Assembly: GCA_002803225.1 (NCBI GenBank)
Contig: NXFV01001817.1
Location: 1-57,712 of the forward strand
Length of the DNA stretch: 57,712 nucleotides
DNA from: Gamarada debralockiae
Taxonomy: Eukaryota > Ascomycota > Leotiomycetes > Helotiales > Hyphodiscaceae
Direction: 5' to 3'
Shown: positions 33,701 to 45,507 of the stretch, piece by piece
How positions within the stretch are numbered: position 1 is the first letter of the stretch
Layout of the letters: each line of letters opens with the position of its first letter
Program-made: the position numbers and the translations under genes
Notes under the pieces: model-generated
What the model was told of the DNA's origin: nothing
The model's database searches: none
What the model saw: only the letters and a program-made list of their open reading frames with translations

Positions 33701-34870
33701 ATTCCCTCGAAGATATCGAAGAAACGTTCAACATCCCTATGAAACCACCAGCAAAGCGTGTACGCACTGTCGCAGATGATATGCATGTTTAGCGGAAAGA
33801 GTATACTACTCCTCAAAAAGCTAAATTCCAAGGAACAGTCTAGTACATCAAAGATCTAGGGGAAAGAGCTATACTACTAAATAAGGAGGATATCTTTAGG
33901 TTCTATAATATGACACACATATTAGAATATAGGGCTTTAAAGAATGAATCCAGCCGTCGATTAGATAAAAAACACACCTGAATCCATACCATCAGCCACG
34001 GGTTATTAGCCCAGAAAAGATCCGCGGAATGGAGGTGCTTTTGGAGACAAAAGGGATAGAGGCCCGGGGCCTGACTTGGGAATCTCTTGGAACAGAAGTT
34101 AGCCTAGATGTTGATCTAAAGACAGTCCATGACGCTCCGCGGACTATAGATTATTACAAATGTATAGCCTGTGGTAGGGGTTGAGTTGATGATGAGCTTG
34201 CGCCGCGAAGAGAAGAGCATGCCCGGGTAATGCTTAAGAGATATTCGCATTGGACACAATGGAAGCGGGTACGTTGGACGGACAAATGCCACTGGGGTTA
34301 TAGGCCAGAAAAGCCTTTGAATATTATCCGGAAGGGAGGAATGAGGTACTGCGCAAGCTGTATCCAACGCACAGAATTCCCGAAGAAGACGAAGGATATG
34401 GCGCAAAAAAGAGTCCATGGATGGTCTTCTATTGGCTGGAATTATAAGAGTCCGCTAGTATTCTACGACTCTAGTAACGCTAATAGGAAGATGACCCATC
34501 GGACCTATATTGACCAAATTTTGGAGCCTGTAGTCAAGCCATGGCTTGATGCAGGGAAAGACTTTGTGTTAGAGGGAAGGTAGGAACTCGGGGCATAGTC
34601 CTAATAACATCGTGCGCAGTTGGAAGGAAAGAAATTAGCTGGGGTCTTATTTCAGTTGTGCTTCTTCTCCTGATATTTCTATTATAAGAACTGCTAGTCA
34701 GTAGCAAAGGCATAGACTCGAAAAATGCCACATTGGGATAAACATAGTACGAAGGAGCTAATTTTAGAGGGGTGGGATAAGCTGCCGCAGCATTGTATTA
34801 ATCACTTGGGTACAGGACTTTCCTAACAGTTTGAAGCAAATAGTGAAGCGTCATGGTCAAATAACTTCAT
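33700..34870 (+). mobile_element. Decayed Tc1/mariner-family transposon
   Basis: Broken plus-strand frames follow the order of a fungal Tc1/mariner transposase. Near 33808 the N-terminal part reads TPQKAKFQGT-like sequence followed by NKEDIFRFY and ALKNESSRR. At 34230-34583 the best open piece shows HWTQWKRVRWTDKCHWGYRP, with the first catalytic Asp where WSDE is usual, then GWNYKSPLVFYDSSNANRKM and YIDQILEPVVKPWLDAGKDF. Past a stop at 34580 another frame gives RKMPHWDKHSTKELILEGWD. Many stops and frameshifts mean it cannot make transposase. Ends were not located; the boundaries are approximate. The base changes are of the RIP type. Confidence 0.75.
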
Positions 34871-34969
34871 ATTAATTTGAATTATTATTGTCTAATTTTT
34901 TCGTGATGATAGTAGTGATTGTGTTGAAAATAGGGGCTAAGCGGAGGCGCGATCACGCTCTGAATTGGC

Positions 34970-35680
34970 CTTAATTTTCAGGCATAAATAACACCACTAA
35001 GGGACCTATTAAATCACAGCCAAAACAGACTTATACAAATAACGTTTTTATAATATAAGATTTTAATATATAATTATTGACTCCACTTTATACTAATGCA
35101 TCTAGAAATGTGGTGGCTGAGTTATAAGTAGGTTAAATTTGATGATTTTTCAGTTTTCGCAAAATTCAGCGATTTGGCACTAGAGAGTAACGTAACTAGT
35201 GTCAAATCGCTTATTTTTGGAAAAATCGCGATTCAAAGAAATATCGAGAAAATCGCCCACTTCTAAGTCAATGAATATAAGTTCAGACTACTTTATATAA
35301 TAATATATTAATTATAAGACTTAAATTTATTCGCTTTCTGTAAGGGCTACCTATACAAAGCTCTTTTGGCTATAATTTTATAGGGTGCACTAAATCGCGA
35401 TTCTTGCGGCTTAGTCGAAGCCTGAAAATTCAGATATGACAACCCGCGGGCACTAAAAATCACGACTTAGGGCACTTCTTAAATCACAACTAGAATAGCT
35501 TTATATATAAAATCTTTCGATAGAGTAAGAGTTTACTATATCAAGATTATTTCTGCCTATACTAGCTTATCTGTATCTGTGTTGGATGTGCTATAAGTAG
35601 GATAAAATCAAGAGTTTTTCAAGAATCGCGATTTTTGGTTTTCGCAAAATCGGCGATTTGACACTAGTTACGTTACTTGC
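34970..35680. repeat. Cluster of inverted and direct repeats, MITE-like
   Basis: GTAACGTAACTAGTGTCAAATCGC at 35187-35210 is repeated exactly, inverted, at 35653-35676. A third partial copy (GCGATTTGGCACTAG, 35169-35183) faces the first, making a hairpin with a 12-base loop. The outer arms are also similar directly: 35124-35183 and 35594-35667 both start ATAAGTAGG and hold TTTTTCA and TTTTCGCAAAAT. Blocks from about 34978 and 35429 share AAATCACA and nearby words, so a unit of roughly 450-470 bases seems duplicated. No protein is encoded. It resembles nested non-autonomous DNA elements. Confidence 0.6.
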
Positions 35681-35876
35681 TTGTAGTTAGCTGTAGGGCC
35701 GATCAAAGACATAACACCATGAAAATGTCACAGGGCGCCATCATTTTTCTAGTACTTAAGCTCTACGTCCTGGCGAAAATTCACATTATTTCCTCTTCCA
35801 AAAAATATCATTTTCGCAATCGCTGCTTTCTTTAGGGTCCACAACCACAACAACAATAATAACCACCACTACTACC

Positions 35877-36689
35877 ATGTCATCCGCGGCCTCTCAGAGC
35901 TTTCCCTGCTTCCCAGCCCTCGCTGCCGAGCTCCGACATAGCATATGGCAGTTCGCTGCACGAAGCGCGCAACCCCGCCTCTTTGACTTCGACCACGAAG
36001 TCCTACCAGCAGCTACCTACCCAGTCGCCCCACTCCTCCAAACAACACGTGAGAGCAGGCATGCCGCAAGTCTTTTCTACGAGCCCTACTTCTTCATATG
36101 CGGCAAACAACGCCACGACGACGATTATTGGTACCCAACAGAATTTGGGAAGGGTGTTCCATGTGCATACATTAACCCCCTTACCGATATACTTATAATT
36201 GGTGATTTCGTAGACTGGCAAGATAGTCACTGCATGCTATACCAGCACATCAGACATCTAGTCATATCCCGCTCTAGATGGATGGAATATCTTGAGCTCC
36301 TATATGAGGGGCTGTCAGAACATGATCCAGATAATGTCTCAATGACGCTAGCCCAATTCTCATCACTAGAGAAGCTAGACCTCTGGGCGACATTCGACCA
36401 GTTGGCCCACTATGTGCGCACAGACAAACGGCTCTTGTCAGACTTAGTGGATAAGTCTATAGGTACAGATAAGAGCAGGATGTTAGGCTTACTAGATGAG
36501 CCCGTAAGCACAGATAAGAGCTGGATGTCAAATATACTACAATATAGACCGGACGGGGAGCTGGAAACAAGATTGAGTGGAGAGGAAGCTCTGAAGACAG
36601 CGGAGGCTACAGTAAAGGGATGGAAGGCACCTAGACTAAGGAGCATTTCTGTAGAAGCTCTAATGGCCTATTGGTTAAAAACATCTTGA
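35877..36689 (+). CDS. 2EXR domain protein
   Basis: Single-exon gene of 270 residues. The front FPCFPALAAELRHSIWQFAA is the 2EXR signature of a fungus-specific family related in style to F-box proteins; its function is unknown. LLQTTRESRHAASLFYEPYF is the second typical block of the domain, followed by TDILIIGDF. Around residues 180-222 there is an internal repeat, TDKRLLSDLVDKSIG, TDKSRMLGLLDEPVS and TDKSWMSN, visible also in DNA as two near copies of ACAGATAAGAGC-GGATGT about 48 bases apart. It is the only apparently intact gene in a repeat-rich neighbourhood, which is common for this family. The leader is purine/CA-rich (CACAACCACAACAACAATAA), typical of a fungal 5' UTR. Confidence 0.85.
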   Translation: MSSAASQSFPCFPALAAELRHSIWQFAARSAQPRLFDFDHEVLPAATYPVAPLLQTTRESRHAASLFYEPYFFICGKQRHDDDYWYPTEFGKGVPCAYINPLTDILIIGDFVDWQDSHCMLYQHIRHLVISRSRWMEYLELLYEGLSEHDPDNVSMTLAQFSSLEKLDLWATFDQLAHYVRTDKRLLSDLVDKSIGTDKSRMLGLLDEPVSTDKSWMSNILQYRPDGELETRLSGEEALKTAEATVKGWKAPRLRSISVEALMAYWLKTS

Positions 36690-36949
36690 AAACCAGACAA
36701 GCACAGGTCGATTGTAGCGCAGACTTTAAATCATACGAGGAGGGTACAGGTGTAGGTCATATAGACGGCCCAAATCCTAAAAAGTTTTTACATGTTGCTG
36801 TTTGAAAAGTTCGCGGAGTGTGTAATAGATTTGGCGAAGGTATGAATACATGAGTGCCTACTGGCCAACGGGAGTGGAGGTCTTCAACTTTATCTTCTTC
36901 AACTCAAACGACGTATCATTAAGGAGATTTGTACTACGAAACTGTGCCC

Positions 36950-37590
36950 AATAAGGCAGTTGATCATGAGGGGTACTTTGGGCGTGTGCTTGGTTGGTTT
37001 GATCATGATCTGAATAGCGCCAACAATCTCCTGGCCAGTAATCTGCGACTCAACAGTTTATCCTTCTACATGACCTTTCCATTGAGCTTGGCGATGCCAT
37101 CGAGCCAGAGTTGGCCTTTCTGGATCAACGATGATATAATCTTGGATGCATTTCCTCTCGTGGGCAAGCTTGCTGCGTCGCAGTGCTGTGGCAAACGTCT
37201 CCTGATGGGTTCGTCACTCATGGCGTTGATGTCGCCGATGTATATCTTCACCGCGGACGGACGGGTGGACTTGAATGGAATCCACGTGGCCTCTCATTCT
37301 GTGTCCAGTTTATGAGCTACGAATCCATGAAGATGGGACGAATCCGACGGCGAAGGTAGCAGACTTATCATGCATGGGCATGAAACATCCGCCTTTGAGA
37401 CTTATAGCTTCAAGGTGAGTTTCAGCAGAGTAGCCGGTATTGTACAGAGGGGAGTCTCCAAGGTTTGGAGGAAGTTCATACGTCTTGCCATCATCGGGCT
37501 ACTAAAGGTCAACTTCCAGCATATACTTGAGGTAAAAGCAGTTACGACACGGATGGTGCGCTTAAACGAGATGGTCAAGACGTTCTAGGT
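36950..37590 (-). pseudogene. Decayed fungal gene, three frames, unnamed family
   Basis: Reading the minus strand, three successive frames give protein-like pieces: GDSPLYNTGYSAETHLEAIS and LKGGCFMPMHDKSATFAVGF; then VKIYIGDINAMSDEP with GQLWLDGIAKLNGKV; then TVESQITGQEIVGAIQIMI. The order and the QLWLDGI plus TGQE..G..QI pattern recall a conserved, unnamed fungal protein family often found as repeated genes. Frameshifts and stops between the pieces show it is broken. Family assignment is from memory of the pattern only. Confidence 0.4.
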
Positions 37591-37599
37591 TTCACCTTG

Positions 37600-38416
37600 G
37601 TGAACACTGACGCAAGTGGATATTTGGTAGCGGCTTGCCTAACTAAACTCGAAGTTGGTTGTTTGATGACGTGTCGGTATTCTGGCTCCTTGGATGACAC
37701 TCGATTGGCGCAGGCCGATGGAAATGGATTTCCGGTTGCCGAGTGATCCAGAGAGCCTTAGAGGTAAAGAATTTTCGTAGGAGAAAATGGTTTTGTATTA
37801 TCTCAAGTTTTCACGAAGTCGTTTTGTGGGAAGAGAAAAAGATGAGAAAAGGACATACTTGTGCAAGACACTAATACCAAATATAAGCAGCAGTGCCAGT
37901 CGGCTAAGAGCTAGATTCGGCTGTAATATTACAAACGAATTCTGTGCGGTGGACTATAGGCTGCATTCACAGACCTGCAAGTATAACTGAACAGAGACGA
38001 ATATGGGAGAATCTAGTGCAGGGATGCGGGGCTCCGTAGCCTGCAAACGGCATTGTGCAAAGTCCAGCTCCTGAAGATCAATACGCTCGGGAGAATTCAG
38101 ATAACGCTGACTCCAAGCGATAGGATGTCAGAGTGTGCTTGTAGGTGGCGAGCATGGCAAGCTAATTCAGGGAACAGGGGAGCCAGTCAGCTGTGATGGC
38201 GCCGCATCTAAACATGACACTTCCAAGTTTATTTTGGCAACATGGCTGAATTGAGATTGAGGCCCTGTATTATCTCTTCTATGTATAATCTATTCTACAA
38301 CCACTGCACTCCATGCTCCGCGCAGAAACAATGCAGGTGCTCTGCAAGACAGTTGCCAAGACCCAAGAATCTATCCACAAAAATTTTCTAATGAGAAACG
38401 AAGTAACCAACGCCTT
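37600..38416. other. Gene-free stretch left of the HSP90-like gene
   Basis: Nothing recognisable is encoded. Small open frames (for example 37787-37990) have no credible sequence. The right end is the 3' flank of the large minus-strand gene. Confidence 0.4.
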
Positions 38417-41400
38417 CTAATCCAACAAACTCGCCTGCTGCGCGGGGGGCGCTCGAGGATTTGTAGTACCCAGGTACCCTGCCGCCTTGTTCATCATCTT
38501 GGGGAAATAATTCGCGACCAACATTTCTCTGTCTTGACGTCAGCAACCTTGCACTTCCACAATCAACTTTAGAGGGAACTTACGTATAAAAACTATGATC
38601 TGAACTATGCTCCTTAACCAAATTATGCGCCAGCTCATGTGCGAGCACAATCCACCAATAGGCGGCAGCTTCCACTCTTCCCTCGCCTGTTCCACTCTCG
38701 ATCTGCTTCTGATGTAGCTGCGCGAAGAATCGGAAGTTGCAGAATATGGATCCATTGGAATTGAATGCGATGGTGCCGCCACTTTCGTCGTAGAAGATAT
38801 GTAGCGCTTTTCGGGGGAGCCCATACACGTCGCCGACTTCATGAAGCAGGACAGCAAAAGCGTTGAGGGCTGTGACACTCTGTGAGAGGAAGGTAGTAGG
38901 CGAGGAGAGGTTTCTGGATACGAAAATGCGCGTTCCGTTTGAGGCGTCAGCGAGGAACGTGAGGTTTTTGGCGGACGTGGAGTCGCAGTATGATGCTTGC
39001 TCTTTGATGGTTTGAGTGGTAGGTGGGGAGAATAGTGTCGACGAGTCGTGAGCACGTGAGGATTGAATGGCATTCAGGAGGTTTTGTTGGACGGCGGCGG
39101 GGGAGGAGACCTTTTCTGTTCCTTTACCACCTTTAGAAATGGCGCCTTTGTTTGCTTCATCGTAGGTGGGTGGATTCTCAACCGGTGGCTCGGGATCATT
39201 GTGTCTCCCAAGGAAATTCTGCAATTGTTGTTGAGCTTCGCCGTTGCTACTGTCAAGACCAAGCCTGCGCGTGAGGCCGGAGAATAGCCCTCGGCGACTT
39301 GATCGGACAGGTTCAGGGGAGTTTTCGGGTGAATCGGAGCCGAATGCACCTGGCATCGCTATTTGTGCCGACTTTCGACGGTCTTCACGAGCAGCAGCCG
39401 GTGTTGCGATGCTTTGTTGCCGCCATTGCTCTTCTTGTTCCTTGAGTTGAGCTTGCTCGGCCTCCATCTGCTTTCTGCGCTCTTCCTCCGCAATCCGTGC
39501 CTCAGCGGCCTTAGCTCGCAAGATACGCTCCACATTGTAGCCACGGGATCGTAGCTGGTATAAATTGAGGTTAAGGAACGTCTCGAAGGTGAGATACGAT
39601 TGTTGGTGAGGGCGTTCGAGAATAACTGGGCAGATTGCTAGACTGATTTGATATGTGTCGTAACTTCCCTCGGTGATGAAGAGTGTCCAGCCACTGTGCC
39701 GTTCATGTGTCATAGCCGCCGATCTTTTCTGGGTATGAGACTGAGTATGGCCGCGAAGAGATCGTCGAAGTGAGATAGAATTAACAATCTGCAATGACAT
39801 GTTCTTCTCCAGCCATCGACTATCATGCTTGATATTCTCACGAGCACACTCATGAAGGAAGAGTTTCGCTCGCTCCAGGACGTGGCTCCGGAGCTTCTCA
39901 GCTGACTTTTGGTCCGCACTTGGTTTTCCGAGTCTAAGATCATCTTGAACAAGGCTTCCGACTGTTTGTGCACCCAGCGCGAGGTAAAACTCTTCTAATT
40001 TATCCTCCATCGGCGCAACAATCAAGGAGCTTTGGAATAACCGGTAACTGTTGTAGTCATCAACCTACGCCGTGTTAGTAAAACCAAATTGGCCTCGGAG
40101 TCTCGAAGAACTTACGATCACTATCTGGCTCGGCAGCGCGAGTTGATATTGTTTGACTGATCCATCAAGATCTTCATCGGACTCGTTACCATCGGTACCA
40201 TCAAGCGTTTGCGACTTATTATTCTCCTTATTTCCCGGAATTTCAACTGACCCTAGAAGGAATTTTGACGCCTTCATCTGCTTGAAGAGAGCCTTGTCTC
40301 GTCTCAATGCCGGCAGCTCATCCGCTAATGTTCGTAGCATGTTTAGATACTTTTCAGGGCTTTGCAGGATGCCGAGAAGACGGGCCGGTTCCTTGCATGC
40401 TAAAGCGGCCAGCTCCAGTTGTGTAGGCTCGGTCTTTGATCCACACTTCAGCAAGAATGCATTCGCATCGTGTCCGAAGTCTACGAAGTCAAAGATCTCG
40501 GTGTACGTCAGTGAGTTGCCCAGGTAACACTGTCGCGGTGTGAGATGCCTCATATCTCCATGGGCCCCAGGCTTTTCGTCGACGAAGCCATTTTCTGTTG
40601 TGCGCTCTGACGTGACCGGCACGATACGAGCATCAGCAAGCTTAGCCACGTTATTTTGACCAATCTCGCTAAGTCGACTCGAGAAGTAGCTGAAGATAGT
40701 TGAGGCTTCACGTTTCGATTGAGGCGGTTTGGCAATCAGGCGGCTAACGCATTCTGTCATCGGAGGATCCATTGCAACGCCAAATTTCTAACCACAGTTA
40801 GTGATGCACGTAGTAAGGGGATGGTGTACTTACATTCGCGTGAACATGCAATTCTTTCATCAAGATACTGAAGCCAAGCACGGCACATCTATCGTTTGTA
40901 AAGCACTCGGCAGGTGATACCAACCGACCCGCATCACCTTGCAATGGAAGGAATGCTTTTCCCGTAGCACTCAAATCAAATGTGGCATACCCGTTGATGT
41001 GATGGTTTGCAATGAAATAGGTCATGGCCTTGTTTCGCAGCCCGACATCGTCCGAAGTCATCATGTCAACAAGCTCAGGTACAGAGGGAAAGGCTCTGAG
41101 GCCCAACAGTGACAAGAAGCGCCCTTCATTGCTGCCAGGTCGATAGCTACCTGGTGGACCAGGCCACTGGAGCAGTGGCAAGCCCAGTGATCGAAGACTG
41201 TCCTTGGGCTCAAAGAGCTCCGAAACTCTGTACATTCTCGACGTTCCTTGAGAAGATTCATAGCCCTTTGGGCCAGCTTCGGCGGGACATATTTGAGACC
41301 CCTTCAAACGCTTCATGTCTTCGGCAGGGATATCATCTCTGACAGATGCCAAGTATTTGATCACCTCCATATGGCGTTTATTTGAAGAGGTTTCGCCTTC

Positions 41401-43875
41401 CTTAGCGTCTGGTCCTGGAGCAAGCAAGCGAGTGAAGATAGTCTCGAGGTCAACAGTCTTCCGAACACCAATAGAAGCGAGGAACTTCTCTTTCACTCCG
41501 GGACATGAAACTACGATGGGAAGATCATCAAAAAGTTTCACACTGGCGAAGAATGCGTCACCAGGCTTTCTCATTCCAGCTCTTGTGGGCACAACGGTGA
41601 TGTTTTTAAGCAACTCTGCAACAATGCCCTTGGAGCTTTGATTCAGACCCTCCCAAGCCTTGGATAGAATAAGAAGGACTTGGGCCGCGAATGGCACATG
41701 TGACGTGAGATTTTCTGTTGTTGGTCTGCTCGAGTTCGTTTCGACCAAAAATCTCAACCAAGGAACAATCTCAAGCGGCTCCCATCCCAGCGCTTGTAGC
41801 TCATTTGGAGACGATGATCGTGTGAACCGGAAGGGGATGGTAGTCGGTGGGATTGGGACTTCTGGGGGTATCTTTTGTACACTCAAGTAATTCTTGATGC
41901 TTCCCAATGTGATAAAATCGCCTTGGCCTTCCGCTTCACCCCCGACAGTTGCAACGGCAACATCTAACAGCGAATGAATGGTTGGACCATCAATGTCCCC
42001 AGTGATTGCTTTCTTGCCCGCCCAACCAATGAATTGAATGAGCTGTTCCTTGCTTAGAGCCTTTGCTTCCAACTCTTGCTTGATGTCACTAATCGTGATT
42101 TCTGAAATGAGTCCAAAGTCCTTGAGCTTTTCCACGAACTTGACATCCGCCAGAGCGTCGGGCACTACAGGGATTCCTTCGACGAAGCCACTCAGATCTT
42201 CCGTGGCGAGACGCACTTTTGTTGTTGGGAGAACGCCTCGAGTGCTGTAAACCTCAATAGAAGGCTTCTTGTAAGCTGTCCAGAAGGCTTCTTCGATGAT
42301 CTGAGATACTTGAGAACTTGGCGTTGACTCTGCGAAGCTAAATGTCGTGAGAGTATGTAAAGCTTCGGGCATAAACTGCGCAATCTCCTCCTTCGTGACT
42401 TTCCTACCATAGCCAGCCAATTCTGTAGCACGCTTTACTTTGGCGGAGAGATCTGCCATTTCGTTGGCGAATGCTAGTCTGGCCATGATACCAGCCACAC
42501 GAAGCATCTCCACGTTCCATGTTCGTACCCATCTCGCATTCAAATCGATGGATTCTCGCTCAACAGTAGGAATCAATGACGGCGCTGAAAGATGCATGCC
42601 AGCTCCGGTGGTTTGGTGGGTTGGAAAGCCAATGAATATACGTCCACCAGGTTTCTTGCCTGGTAGAACGGAAGAGAAGATGTCGACTCCTTTGGCCACC
42701 GGGTTCTCTTTTGCTGATGCTGCGGTCTCGTCATATGTGGAGGTGAGAATCGCAAGTTTGGTGGATTTTGGCGGAGGTTTCTTGGTGGCACGCTCGAGTT
42801 CTGAAGCAAATGAGGCAGATATCGACGTCTTCACAAGAGCCGTAGTTACTCTCAAGAAGACATTTGCAGTTGTCACAGCAGTCAGATCTTCTAGAACAAT
42901 CTCTTGCACGGCCTTTTCTTCTTTCATTGCCTTGCTCTTCAGCGCTGTGTGGCTGCTGCTGGTCGTGAGTCTTGAGAAGAAAGATCGCAGTGATGGGACA
43001 TCTCCAGAGGTGCTGCCGTAGGCATTGTCATAGTTCCCGGGTTTTGATACCGAGGCTGATATTGCAGGCTTCCATCCGACGACGTTCATGAAAGTAGCAT
43101 CCATTTGCACGCTTTCTCTATCAAGACTCTGTACTCGCATCAGACCTTCTTTCGTCTTAGTCTCGACATCACTGGCGATAGGGACTTCTATGCTAGGCGC
43201 GGCCTTCTTCTTCAACGAGATGATCTTCCAGTCATCCACCCAAAGCTCTATGTTCTGTAACGCCACAAATGTCAAGCTCGTCGCCAAGAATTGGGATATG
43301 GAGAGGAGATTCGGCATGGGCGTAGTTGTATTTCGATAGTCGAGGACGAAGCTTGTGTTGGGATTCCCCTTCTCAGTAGGCAGCTGCAGCTTTCTCGTGA
43401 ACAGCGAGTTGGCCTTCCAGTAAAATGCCATAGCCTGATTCCCGGAGCTTACAAAAGGCTCCTCGCAATCTGCAAACACGCTGTAGAAGCCCACGCCAAA
43501 AGCTCCAATCTTCGTCTCGTCTGGGTTGCCCTCTGCTATCCGCTTCAATCTCGACCAATCGTTGACTCCAAACGGTTGTCCATCATTCGTGACCAGCAAC
43601 CGTCTCAGCGTATGATGTAGCAGAACATGCTTGAGTACTTCGGACTGGTTTGTCGAGTTCGGTGTAGGGACTTGCGTCGAGGGTAGGGTCTCGAATTTGA
43701 TCGTGACACTTGACGCCTGGGCGTCTGCGGCGTTCTGGATCAGTTCTCGCAGCGTTGTCCATTCTCCTGAGTACCTGGCGAGGACTTTATCGATGAGCGC
43801 ACGCGTATTGACTGTGACAGCCTCTTCATCATCGCCGTCTTTCAAGGCAGCCGCCCTGAGTTTTGTGAAGTCCAT
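38417..43875 (-). CDS. HSP90-like ATPase protein (DUF3684 type) with C-terminal HExxH motif
   Basis: Exons 43875-40834, 40787-40116, 40064-38584 and 38528-38417 join across introns of 46, 51 and 55 bp to 1768 residues. The N terminus is a GHKL/HSP90-type ATPase as in sacsin: TLRELIQNAADAQASSV (N box), LLVTNDGQPFG (G1) and KIGAFGVGFYSVF (G2). GRIFIGFPTHQTTGAGMHLS is a further block typical of this fungal DUF3684 family. The middle is helical and unassigned. A charged coiled-coil-like stretch (EEERRKQMEAEQAQLKEQ) leads to the end, where YWWIVLAHELAHNLV then KEHSSDHSFY (about residues 1707-1731) has an HExxH zinc-protease-like motif followed by further His residues; the last intron falls just after it. 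Start ATG 43875 (MDFTKLRAAA) is the first ATG in frame. A chaperone role is inferred from the fold; peptidase activity is only a possibility. Confidence 0.9.
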
Positions 43876-45507
43876 TGTCCTGGTGGCAAGAGGTCGCTGC
43901 ACACCGCAAATCGTCTATCTCTGTGTCTCTATGTTTCTCGACTTGTTATCGCATTTCGTGATGTTGGAATTAGGTCGGCAGATGCGAATATCGTATTGAT
44001 GGGCGGTGTTGAGGGATTATGAGGCGAGTTGAGGATTCGTGGTAGAAGGCTGAGAGGAAGGCTGTGGTGATCATACGCGAAATATGAGTATTAGTGTAAG
44101 AATCTAGGAGCAGCGCCACTGAAAGTAGGTAGAATTCTCTAGTACAATAATTCCTTCGTGCCAGCAAAAGAATACGAAGAAAAAGGTCAAATCGAGATTT
44201 ATAGGCAGATAGGCAGATATCCAGGTGCGTAATACTGACGTTGACTCGGACTTAAGTGCAGACGGACACAATGGCAAGCGACAATGACAGCAAAACAAAA
44301 ATCATGTGACGAACGTCCGGCCTCCAAGTTTGGTCCCCAATTACACGAAGAGTTTCTACTGTGGAAGCATGACGATATTCTATTCCATACTCATTTAGTT
44401 TATTGGTTGTGGCGCCTCATGTGGCTTTTGGGAACCCAATTCTTCTTCCTTTGGGCCCCCATTTTCCCGTTGGTCTTGGCGCTCAGGAGAGGCTACCGAA
44501 GGGAGAAGTTACATCTTGAAGTGTTAGAATTGCTCGACTTCAGTACAGTGTAAGCACAATCCGCTGTATATTTAATGCGCTCTTGGGGACTGCAAGAAAA
44601 CCAGCCAAGAGCCAACAGTTTCCGTGGCTCCTTATCATCTTCAATATCCACGTTCAACTCCGAATCAAAATCATCTGCCAACTGCCATCAAACTACATCC
44701 ATGATCTGTTCCACCAAGGGCTAATATCGTTAGTATAGAGTTGTAAAACCGTCAAATTCACAAACCTAGTGCCAATCCCTGACGTGCGTCTAGCAGAATG
44801 ATGACCATGTGCTAGGCCTCAACTCTTTCTTCGATCTTCTCCACAGAAGGTTGACGTTTCTCTTGGCTTCATTTAGCAAAGATACCTAATTGCTGAAAAA
44901 CACGAAACCAAGTATCCAAAGCCTTGAAATGCTAGATACTAAGTGTATTTTGTGGCTTTGGCTGAATAGCTCTCACTCCGTAGAAAGCTGAGCCACCCTT
45001 GATAGGCTGATTCGCGCAATTAATGAACAGAATGAGCTATGCGAGGCTCAACAAACACAGCTTCGTCGTTATGCGAGGCATTCCTCGACTTGACGATGGT
45101 GTTCAAAAGAACCGGTGCTTAGAACCTTAGTGTTCTGCCACATCTTCTAATCCGCTACCGCAGGGGCTGGGGCTCAGCCGCTTTGAAAGAGGCCGGAGCC
45201 TGAGCTTGAGGTTCAGTCGTTTTCGGGCGGGTCTTCTGCCTTTCTCATAGAAGATCATCAAACTAAGCCATGAAGCAATTAACACAAACAAACAGGTGTT
45301 TCTTCGTCTCTACCCACTCTCGAAATTCGATATAGTCTTCAGATCACTATAGTGGAATTTCTTTGTAATATGCAGCCGTCGTGAAGCATTTCCTTCCGTT
45401 CTCCAGCTTCTTTCCTTCAATTCCTTTCTCGCTTGACCTTCCTCTCTTCTCTCTCCTCCCACCGTAGTCCGGCGTCCTTCTCCATTGCCTTCTCCAACTC
45501 ACTCACA
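43876..45507. other. Gene-poor stretch with faint coding remnants
   Basis: No supported gene. An 89-codon plus-strand frame at 44284-44553 has a hydrophobic middle, and a minus-strand frame at 44681-44493 contains LADDFDSELNVDIEDDKEPR, both unidentified. Bases just right of 43876 are the presumed promoter of the HSP90-like gene; those before 45508 are CT-rich leader of the former oxidoreductase gene. Confidence 0.4.

Noticed and set aside
44284..44553. 89-codon frame with a hydrophobic middle as a small membrane protein
   Set aside because: One short hydrophobic frame in a gene graveyard is weak evidence, and no homologous pattern is recognised.
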